From the NCBI GenBank assembly GCA_035328405.1, contig DAOLIT010000020.1, positions 1 through 64,000 of the forward strand: 64,000 nt of DNA, given 5' to 3'. Position 1 is the stretch's first letter. Each line of letters opens with the position of its first letter. This DNA is from JAEUKA01 sp035328405 (GTDB taxonomy: Bacteria > Myxococcota_A > Polyangia > Palsa-1104 > JAEUJZ01). Shown in pieces: positions 27,777-35,236 of this stretch. The translations under genes were made by a program, and so were the position numbers. Below the pieces are notes generated by a model. The model made no database searches. It worked only from the letters and a program-made list of their open reading frames with translations, and was not told the DNA's origin.

Positions 27777-30434
27777 CTACGTTTCTTCACGGGAACTTGA
27801 GGGGAGTTCGACTTCGCAGTTTCCGTCGGGTAGAAGTTCGTCGATGGTTGCGCCTGAACGATCCGCATACCCCGCTCGCACCAAACCATCGGCCAAGAGC
27901 AGACGATACGGGGCCCACGCGCGCGGCAAACCATCGATATCCGTTTGATACGTGACGAGCCAATGTTTGCGCGTCGAAAGACCGTGCGCGCCCTGTCCCA
28001 AAAGTGCCGCTTTTGCGTTGTTCCGCACGCGCTTGTCGTCGTCACTTTGCGCGACGTTGCGCAAACGAACCTCGATCGCTTCGTTGCGAGGAACCAAGTG
28101 CGCCGCCAGCAGCGCGGCATTTGCGCGCACGCCTGAATCCGCGTCGTCGAGCCAATACAAATCGGTGGGCAACGCATGGCCAAGTCGCGCCAGCGCCGCC
28201 AGCAGATTGCACCGCACCGCCGCGTGGTCTTCCGTGTTGTCGCGAAACAGAACCAGCGCCGCCCGAAGCTGCTCGACCACCGAGCCCGCGAGCGGATGAT
28301 TGCGCGGCAGGTTCGACAGCGCAAAAGCCGCCTCTGCCGCCAGGCGCGGGTCCTTTCGTTGTTGCAAAGGTCCAAACAGGGCCGCAACCGTCGTTTCCGT
28401 CGGGGCTTTCGACAAAAGCACGCCCAGAGCACCCGTCGCCCGCAACGCCCGCAACGGATCTTTGTGTGCGGTCAGTTTGATCAAACGGCTTTGCGCCGAG
28501 CCATCCACAAACGCGTGCAGCGCCGACAGCGCATCCACCGCCAGCGCCTGCTCCAACGGGCCGGACTCTGCCGACATAAGCGCCAAGGACAACAGCTTGT
28601 TTTGCACCGTTTCGCTCTGTTTGCCGCGCAAAAGACCCGACAGAAGAAGCAACACTTCCCGATGCGGACCTCCGACATCGGGCGGGTTGCGCAGCACGGA
28701 AAGCGCATCTGCAATCAGCTCGTTTTCTTGTTCTTTGTGCGTCGCTGCAAACGCAACCAAGGCCTCTGCACACGCGCGACGAACTCGAGCCCCGTCCTGA
28801 TTCGGCGTGCGCAAAATTTCGCGCAGACGGCTCGCCCCCTGAACGGACAATTTTCCGCTGTCCGCCAACTTCTTCATCGCCTGGACCGTGACCAGCATCG
28901 TTTCCAGTTGATCCGGTGTTCTTCCGGTCGCCATCGCATTCCCAGGCGCATTCCCAACCCCATTCCCTTCCAGCAGAAGCAGCATCAAGTCTTCGCCTTG
29001 CCCCAGATTCCCGAGCGCCCCAAGCGCATGGTGTTTTACAACTGAATCCGCATCGGTCGCAGCCTGCCGCAACGCCCTCGCCGCCCGCACATCCGAAAAC
29101 GCGGGCCGACGCAGAAACATCGCCGCCTTCCTTCGCACCGGGGCCTCTTTGTCACGCAGAAGAGACGCCAGCAGCACCGTGGTTTCTCGGCCTCCCAATA
29201 CACCGAGCGCATCCAGCAAGAACTCCTTTGGAACGTGGTTCGCCGAAAACTCCCGCAACAGAGACCGTTCCGCCAAGAGCCGCTTGTCCTCGGGAAGGGT
29301 CGCATGCAAATCGCGCAACAATTCAATCCGTACAACTTTTTCGGGCAGCGAAAGGGTGGATGAAGACAGTTCAGCAGAGAGCCATTCACCGACGCGCGGG
29401 CCCGCCTTGGAAAACGCATCCATCATGAGCGGCCTGTGTGTTTCCGCTTTTTGCAAAAGAAGCTCCATTCCTTGCGCAAACGCTGCATCCGAAAGCTTCC
29501 CAGAACCCGTCACAAGCAGCGCCAGACCGCGCAGAGCCGCCGAGCGCAGGTTGTCGTTTCCCGTTTCGAGCGTCTCTCGAAAAATCGGCAGTGCGGTTTC
29601 GTCCGCAAGTCGGCCCAAGCACAAAAGCGCCTGTTTTTGCACATCCTCGCTCGGGTCTTTGAGCATACGCAGCGCCGCTGGCACGCCCACCGGCAGACCC
29701 AGCAACCCCAAACTGCGCACCGCCTCGGCTCGCACGTCCCGCGCTGGATCGGACAACCGACCGAGCAGCGCCAGCAACACACGATCGCGCACGTCTTTTG
29801 GCAGCGTTTGGTCGCTCAGCCGCCCCAAAAAACGCATCGAGATTTTGCGAACGCTCACGTTTTCGTCTTCCGCCCGCAACAAGAGCGGCGACAGAAGATG
29901 AGGCACATCCGAAAGCGACAAAATGCCCGCCGCCACAAGCCGTTCGAGCGCCCGCACCGACTCCTGACGAACCAATGGCTCTGCGTCGCCCATCGCGCGG
30001 GTAAGCTGTGTCTTCGCCCGTTCTTTGCTCGCCGGGTCCATCGCACCAAACTGGCCCACGGCTTCCGCACACGCCGCTCGAACTTGGCTGTCTGGATCGC
30101 TTAACAAAGACATCAACCGTGGCAGCGCCAAGGGCGTTGGGAATGGCCCGAGCATCGTCGCTGCATAGGCTCGAAGACTCGATTCCTCATCTCCCAATCT
30201 TTGGACCAGGTGCGGAATCCCCTGCCGTCTTGGCCAGGCCGCGAGTTTGTCCATTCCTTTCTTTCGCGACGCTGGGTCTTTGGCCGCAAGCAGCGTCCGA
30301 ATGTCCTCGGGCAGATCACTTCCTCCCCCGTACAAATCCGCCGCCCAACATGGCTCATCCCAAACCACCCCAACCGACATTGCTCCCACCGCTGCCCAAA
30401 AACACAAGCCCAAAAACCACCAGGCCGCCCGCAT
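27777..30434 (-). CDS. HEAT-repeat protein with signal peptide, 885 aa
   Basis: A signal peptide (about 1-32, ending near CWAA) leads to a protein made almost wholly of HEAT/PBS-lyase-type helical repeats, visible as recurring patterns such as LxDPDSQVRAACAEAVGQFG and DPARDVRAEAVRSLGLLG about every 35 residues. This is an exported or outer-membrane-facing scaffold, likely holding protein partners. It is first in the minus-strand run and about 110 bases before the VanW gene. A GTG at 30476 is an alternative start; the ATG at 30434 fits the signal peptide better. Confidence 0.85.
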   Translation of the reverse strand: MRAAWWFLGLCFWAAVGAMSVGVVWDEPCWAADLYGGGSDLPEDIRTLLAAKDPASRKKGMDKLAAWPRRQGIPHLVQRLGDEESSLRAYAATMLGPFPTPLALPRLMSLLSDPDSQVRAACAEAVGQFGAMDPASKERAKTQLTRAMGDAEPLVRQESVRALERLVAAGILSLSDVPHLLSPLLLRAEDENVSVRKISMRFLGRLSDQTLPKDVRDRVLLALLGRLSDPARDVRAEAVRSLGLLGLPVGVPAALRMLKDPSEDVQKQALLCLGRLADETALPIFRETLETGNDNLRSAALRGLALLVTGSGKLSDAAFAQGMELLLQKAETHRPLMMDAFSKAGPRVGEWLSAELSSSTLSLPEKVVRIELLRDLHATLPEDKRLLAERSLLREFSANHVPKEFLLDALGVLGGRETTVLLASLLRDKEAPVRRKAAMFLRRPAFSDVRAARALRQAATDADSVVKHHALGALGNLGQGEDLMLLLLEGNGVGNAPGNAMATGRTPDQLETMLVTVQAMKKLADSGKLSVQGASRLREILRTPNQDGARVRRACAEALVAFAATHKEQENELIADALSVLRNPPDVGGPHREVLLLLSGLLRGKQSETVQNKLLSLALMSAESGPLEQALAVDALSALHAFVDGSAQSRLIKLTAHKDPLRALRATGALGVLLSKAPTETTVAALFGPLQQRKDPRLAAEAAFALSNLPRNHPLAGSVVEQLRAALVLFRDNTEDHAAVRCNLLAALARLGHALPTDLYWLDDADSGVRANAALLAAHLVPRNEAIEVRLRNVAQSDDDKRVRNNAKAALLGQGAHGLSTRKHWLVTYQTDIDGLPRAWAPYRLLLADGLVRAGYADRSGATIDELLPDGNCEVELPSSSREET

Positions 30435-30655
30435 TGGGCCGCCCAAATCCACCAAGGTCGAATGCAAAACCCTCACAACCAGCCTTTATACCAGCCCAGC
30501 CCCTTGAGCCGAAAGAGAAGCGGAGAGTTCAGGACCTCACCCAATCGATCCAGTCACTCTGGATGGGGTCTCTGCGAAGCAAAGCATGACTCCACCGTCT
30601 GCCCAGGAAACCTTGTGAAGCCTTGAAGTTGGAGCAATCGAGCGAAAGCTAGACG
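30435..30655. other. 221-bp divergent spacer between the HEAT gene and the ABC-3C cassette
   Basis: No gene is seen. It should hold promoters for the minus-strand operon and for the plus-strand conflict cassette. A TTTATACC-like element lies near 30484-30492, too weak to call. No clear operator repeat is visible. A GTG at 30476 would extend the HEAT gene into it. Confidence 0.3.
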
Positions 30656-31666
30656 GTGCTGGACGAATCCTCTATTTTGGCGCGCATCGTGGCTGTGCAA
30701 CGGGAACACCAACTCGACGAAGCACGGGAGTGGCTGAAACGCCTCAGTGACTACATTGAAACGAATGCCAAACTCCGACACTTCAACGCCAACATTGAGA
30801 TCGAGCCTTTCTTTCGCGATCTGCTAAACCGCTTGTTCGGGTGGTCATTGAGAGATTCCAATTTGTTGAAAAACCAACCTTCCTTTGACCTTGACGACGA
30901 GCAGAATCGGATTTCCGTACAGGTAACCAGCGATACGAGTCCCAAGAAAATCCGCGATACTCTGAGGAATTTTCTTCGAGCAGACCGCTTTCGCTACAAC
31001 CGATTGATATTTGTATATCCGTGCGAATCGAAACCGAAGTCGAAAATAGACCTTAGAAACCAGTTATCCGGTTTTGAATTTGAGCTTGACAGAGATCGGT
31101 TTGACCTTGGAGATTTGCTGCGCCAAATCCAAACCCTCTCGATCGATGCGCAAATGGATGTGCTGAACTTTCTCCGAAAGGAACTTGGTCCGCTCGGAAA
31201 GGCTTTGCGGATGGGTGCTGATCAGAATGTGGAAGCGATGATTACAATCCTCGGCCACATGATGGAATCTGGTCAACCAAGCCCACGGCCAGAGTTGAGT
31301 CCCGACGGCGCGAGGAAGCTGCGGAGATTCCAAGAACATGCGGAGTACCTGAAGCGGCAGTTCACTTTGCACGTCGGCTGCTATCAAACCGTTGAAGCAG
31401 CACGAAAAGCGGTTGGCCTTGATGCTGTGCGCTCCCTGCGCTGCGCAGCTTGGTTGAAAGAGCGCAGCTTGGCTGCACTAGATGAGCAAAGTGGTGATGC
31501 CAAGCGAGCCTTTGACCAACTTGTAGCGCTGCTCCTGGGCCAAGTTCACCGCTCTGGGAATGACTGCGATGAGAGTGTGGTTCGGTACTTTCTGGCTGAC
31601 GAGCTTGCGCGTTGCAACGTCTTCCCGAACCCCGATGAGGGAGCTGATGAACTCTCTTGTGTCTAA
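30656..31666 (+). CDS. SMEK-domain protein, predicted effector of an ABC-3C conflict system
   Basis: 336 aa. Residues about 20-130 match the SMEK domain: WLKRLSDYIET, FFRDLLNRLFGWSL, FDLDDEQNRISVQVTS, then KIRDTLRNF. This domain is known mainly from effector components of ABC three-component (ABC-3C) systems. The D...QVT core recalls a restriction-endonuclease layout, but with Gln-x-Thr where Glu-x-Lys would be; whether it cuts nucleic acid is unknown. The C-terminal 150 residues end in RCNVFPNPDE and probably form the adaptor part contacting the middle component. A GTG start is used; the ribosome site is weak. It overlaps the next gene by 20 bases. Confidence 0.75.
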   Translation: MLDESSILARIVAVQREHQLDEAREWLKRLSDYIETNAKLRHFNANIEIEPFFRDLLNRLFGWSLRDSNLLKNQPSFDLDDEQNRISVQVTSDTSPKKIRDTLRNFLRADRFRYNRLIFVYPCESKPKSKIDLRNQLSGFEFELDRDRFDLGDLLRQIQTLSIDAQMDVLNFLRKELGPLGKALRMGADQNVEAMITILGHMMESGQPSPRPELSPDGARKLRRFQEHAEYLKRQFTLHVGCYQTVEAARKAVGLDAVRSLRCAAWLKERSLAALDEQSGDAKRAFDQLVALLLGQVHRSGNDCDESVVRYFLADELARCNVFPNPDEGADELSCV

Positions 31667-31886
31667 AGACGAGCCACTGAAGACCAGCTTGGTCTATGTT
31701 GGATATTTGATTCTCAAGCAACTTGATAAAGCAGAGGATCGTCGCCTGTCCCTGACCGAGATTTTTTCATATCTCACAAAGCGTGGTGTAAAGAAGTCGA
31801 GGCCGATGATGTTCGCACTCATGTTCCTGCACGTTGTGGGAACCATTGAATTCAAAGCACCATACATCTACAGGCTTTCGCCATGA
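31647..31886 (+). CDS. Small middle component (MC) of an ABC-3C system, 79 aa
   Basis: A 79-residue soluble, mostly helical protein with winged-helix-like spacing (SLVYVGYLILKQLD, then LSLTEIFSYLTKRGV, then MFALMFLHVVGTIEF and a terminal beta hairpin). Middle components of ABC-3C systems are this size and bridge effector and ATPase. The start at 31647 has GAGGGAG upstream and lies inside the SMEK frame, 20 bases before its stop; a start at 31635 is possible. Its stop overlaps the ATPase ATG by four bases (ATGA). Short sequence makes the family call moderate. Confidence 0.6.
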   Translation: MNSLVSKDEPLKTSLVYVGYLILKQLDKAEDRRLSLTEIFSYLTKRGVKKSRPMMFALMFLHVVGTIEFKAPYIYRLSP

Positions 31887-33643
31887 TGCTTCGACTTCAC
31901 CGTCTTTGGTCGGAACCACAGTGTTTTAAGCCGATCCATTTTGGCTCAGGCATCAATCTGATTTTGGGAGAAAAGGCCGACGCTACTCGGTCACAAGGCC
32001 GCAAAGTGAATGGTGTCGGGAAAAGCCTCAGTGTGGAATTCCTGCATTTCGCATTGCTTCGGAAGTTTGAACATACGCGAATTGCGCGAATTCCTGAAGG
32101 AATACTTCCAAAAGATCTCTATGTGATTTTGGACCTGACGATCAACGACGAAGCACTGCAAGTTCGTCGGACGTTGAGCCATCCAGAGCAGCCGACCATT
32201 CTCCGAAATGGCACTTCGGTAGCATTTAGCAACTTGGAGGAAGCCACCCGTTTCATGGGAGACCTGCTTCTCTCCCGTCAGCCCAGCGGGTTCACCAGTT
32301 TTCGCAGTCTCATGAGTCTGCTGATGCGTGATGAGGAATCCGAGTTCTCCGACATCCTGAAAACCACGCCGACTGACAAGAACGTGCCGGCAAATCCATT
32401 GCCGCATCTCTTCCTGCTTGGCTTCGATGTCGCGCCGTATCGGGATTTGCTCTCGATTATCAAGGAGCTGGACCAGCAAACGCGGACGCTTGGACAATTC
32501 AAGGCGGAACTGACGCGCAATGGCCAAGAGCAATTACAAGACATCGCGGCAGAATTGAACAAAGAACAAAGGGACGTTGAGATCATTCAGCAAGGACTTG
32601 AGGAACTTCGAGCGGAGCCCGCCTTTGCGCAGGTTGAGAAAGATCTCAACAAACTTGAGGAGCAGCTCAGTGAGCTGCGTGCCGAGCGCAAAAGCACCAC
32701 CTTCCAAATCGAGCAGATCCGTTCTCTCCCTGAGCCCGAGGTTATCGACGAGACAGACATTCAGATCGTGTACGACCGAGTTCGTGCGGGTCTTGGAGCA
32801 CTGGTTACCAAATCACTCGATCAGGCAAGGGCATTTAAGCAAGAGATTGAGCGATTTCAGGGCTCATTGCTGACAGAGGAACTCCATCGGCTGGAGAAAA
32901 CAGAGCGCGACCTAACCGCCAAAATCCGTCAGCTATCACAAGAACACGCAGGACTTGTCTCACAGGTCGATCGTCGGGGCGCGCTGAAGGAACTCAGCGC
33001 CGGCCTTCGCGTCGCGATGCACAAGCACCAAGACTACTATCGACGCGCGGCACTGTTGAAGCAGTACCGTCAATTTGAGCAGAAGAAGGAGGACTTGCGC
33101 AGTGAACGTCAGCGCGCATTTGATGCCTTGAGAAAACAGCAACAGGACCATCGGGATGTCGAGGCAACCATGAATGACGAGGTCCTAACCATCCACGAGC
33201 GCATCATGGGGAACCGCCATGCGTCATTCGCAATCAAGCTAAACTCCAGTGCCACCGCGAAGGTTCCACTGAGCCTCCATCTAAGGATCGCTGATGATGG
33301 GAGCCACAGCATTGAGCGCACGAAGGTCTTTCTCTACGACTTCGCGCTGATGTTTGCCTCTTGTACGCAGGGACGCCATCCACGGTTCCTTGTGCATGAC
33401 AACCTTTTCGACGTGGACCAAGACACCCTCGTCCAGTGCCTCAATTTCCTTCAGGAACAGGCCGACTGCGGCGAGGACTTTCAGTACATCCTCACCCTGA
33501 ACCGAGAAAAGATCGAAGTTGAGGAGCGGGCCAAACAGATCAAACTCGACGTTCAGGGGGCCAACCGAGCAAGTTTTACAAAAGCAGCTCCGTTTCTGGG
33601 CATTCGCTACCAGGAGCGGAACAGGGGCAGCAGCAGGGAGTGA
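31883..33643 (+). CDS. DUF2326 / YydD-type ABC ATPase of an ABC-3C system, 586 aa
   Basis: The N-terminus has the strand FGSGINLILGEK and a Walker A loop NGVGKS (about residues 45-50), the arrangement typical of DUF2326 proteins. Residues 190-440 form a long coiled coil, as in SMC/RecN-like ATPases. The C-terminal half carries a Walker-B-like strand FLVHDNLFD, where Asn replaces the catalytic Glu of classical ABC enzymes, then ILTLNREK. It would use ATP hydrolysis to sense or move DNA or a phage complex and control the effector. It is translationally coupled to the middle component and ends the cassette. The following gene is convergent, 33 bases away. Confidence 0.8.
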   Translation: MMLRLHRLWSEPQCFKPIHFGSGINLILGEKADATRSQGRKVNGVGKSLSVEFLHFALLRKFEHTRIARIPEGILPKDLYVILDLTINDEALQVRRTLSHPEQPTILRNGTSVAFSNLEEATRFMGDLLLSRQPSGFTSFRSLMSLLMRDEESEFSDILKTTPTDKNVPANPLPHLFLLGFDVAPYRDLLSIIKELDQQTRTLGQFKAELTRNGQEQLQDIAAELNKEQRDVEIIQQGLEELRAEPAFAQVEKDLNKLEEQLSELRAERKSTTFQIEQIRSLPEPEVIDETDIQIVYDRVRAGLGALVTKSLDQARAFKQEIERFQGSLLTEELHRLEKTERDLTAKIRQLSQEHAGLVSQVDRRGALKELSAGLRVAMHKHQDYYRRAALLKQYRQFEQKKEDLRSERQRAFDALRKQQQDHRDVEATMNDEVLTIHERIMGNRHASFAIKLNSSATAKVPLSLHLRIADDGSHSIERTKVFLYDFALMFASCTQGRHPRFLVHDNLFDVDQDTLVQCLNFLQEQADCGEDFQYILTLNREKIEVEERAKQIKLDVQGANRASFTKAAPFLGIRYQERNRGSSRE

Positions 33644-33676
33644 CTTCCTTTCGGGGGGAGTTTTCCTATTTTCCGG

Positions 33677-35215
33677 TCAGGGATTCTTTGTTCGATAGGG
33701 GTGTGTTTGGGGGGAGTGTTTCGGGAGTTGGAGGAGGAAAGTGGTGCCTTGGGGGCTGGTTTGAACGCGGAGGGTGCCCTGATGCTCCAAGACGATTTCG
33801 CGCGCAAACGGCAGGCCCAGGCCGGTGCCCTGCGCTCGGGTCGTGAAAAACGGCGTCCAGATTTTCGAGAGCACCTCGTCGGGAATGCCCGGTCCATTGT
33901 CGGTGATGCGCAGCGTCACAAAACCAGCAGGCTCGGGTTTCACAGAAAGCGTCACTTGACCTGCGCTTTTTCCTTGACAAGCCTGCACGGCGTTCTGTGC
34001 GACATTTTCGATTGCACGCCTCATTTGCGCCGGGTCCACTCGCAGGAAGACAGGTGTGTCCGTCTCGCACACGACCTGCACATGTACGTTGGCGTCTTTG
34101 GCCTGCACGCTGTCTTTGATTTCGTGGAGCAAGCCGACGATCTCGATCGTTTCGAGGGCCGGGGCTGGGCGACGGGCGTAGAGCAGAAAATCCGCGACGA
34201 TTTTTTGCAAATGTGCAAGTTCTCGCCCAATCCGTTGCAGGTACGTGCGCGCCGTTTCGAGTTTCGGGTCCTGTTCGTCGCCGAGGCTTGTGAGTTCCTC
34301 GCGCAGAAGGCCCGCAAAAAGTTCCATCCCGCCCAACGGATTGCGCACTTCGTGGGCGATTCCCGCGAGCATCATCTGCATTCGCTCGTCGCGGGCCAAA
34401 AGACCTTGCCGCATCGTTTCGAGCGTTTGCGCGAGGACGGCGATTTCGTCTTGGCCTTTGCACAAATCAGACGGCACCGCTTGATCGAGCACACCGCAGC
34501 CGATGGTTTGAGCGCCTTCGGACAAACGAGTGAGCGGCAGACTCACACGACGCCCAAGAGCAATCGCCAAACCCGTCAGCAAAACGCCCGCCAACGCACC
34601 GACGAGAAGCAGCGTCTTTCGCAACTGCAAAAGGTCTGCATAAATCGCTGCATTTCCCTCGACCGCGACCGCGAACTGGGGCGGACCCAAAGACACCGAA
34701 ACTGCCGCAAAACCGGTTTTGTAAAGCCGCCCGTCGTGGCCCGCAAACAATACCGACGATGCTGTCCGCACGGTCGCATCGGCAGACAGCATGCGAGCAA
34801 GTTCTGTGCGGCTTCCGTCGAGGCCATACTCTCGTTCGCCGATTTTTGCGTTTCCCGTATCGACCCGAATGGTGAAGTCGCTCGCGAAAACGTACACGCG
34901 GGACAGACCGATCGCGTGCTGCGTCTCGAGGAGCCGTTTGCGCAGATTCCTGTGCGTCCGGCTGTTCTCGTCGCCCGGCTGCAAAAGCGCCAGACTTTCG
35001 TCGGACAGGCTCTGCGACAAAAGTTTCGCGACCGTCTGCAAGCGCCGACCCAGCTCTGCCTCGACTGCTTGCCCGGCTGCGCGGCGGGCCAAAAAACCAA
35101 ACGCGACAAACGCAACGAGCGACGGAAACAGCATCGCCAAAACCACCTTGTGCGACAGCGCGAACCGCCGCTTCGGTGGGTTCAACAACACTTGCGAACG
35201 CTCGCCGCGAAGCAT
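33677..35215 (-). CDS. Membrane sensor histidine kinase, 512 aa
   Basis: Two transmembrane segments (about 22-42 and 200-220) flank a periplasmic sensor domain, followed by a HAMP-like linker. The phospho-acceptor is His288 in the H-box AGIAHEVRNPLGG. N-box VAQNAVQA, G1 box DNGPGIP and G2 GTGLGLPFA are in place, so it should be active. The C-terminal 15 residues are Pro/Thr rich. No response regulator gene is next to it. Its start is only about 20 bases from the divergent TonB receptor gene, suggesting each promoter lies in the other gene. Confidence 0.9.
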   Translation of the reverse strand: MLRGERSQVLLNPPKRRFALSHKVVLAMLFPSLVAFVAFGFLARRAAGQAVEAELGRRLQTVAKLLSQSLSDESLALLQPGDENSRTHRNLRKRLLETQHAIGLSRVYVFASDFTIRVDTGNAKIGEREYGLDGSRTELARMLSADATVRTASSVLFAGHDGRLYKTGFAAVSVSLGPPQFAVAVEGNAAIYADLLQLRKTLLLVGALAGVLLTGLAIALGRRVSLPLTRLSEGAQTIGCGVLDQAVPSDLCKGQDEIAVLAQTLETMRQGLLARDERMQMMLAGIAHEVRNPLGGMELFAGLLREELTSLGDEQDPKLETARTYLQRIGRELAHLQKIVADFLLYARRPAPALETIEIVGLLHEIKDSVQAKDANVHVQVVCETDTPVFLRVDPAQMRRAIENVAQNAVQACQGKSAGQVTLSVKPEPAGFVTLRITDNGPGIPDEVLSKIWTPFFTTRAQGTGLGLPFAREIVLEHQGTLRVQTSPQGTTFLLQLPKHSPQTHPYRTKNP

Positions 35216-35236
35216 GCGCCATCATATAACCGCAAC

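Noticed and set aside
33701..35236. Long upstream extension of the TonB receptor frame
   Set aside because: Antisense to the histidine kinase; the receptor has its own signal peptide beginning at 35237.
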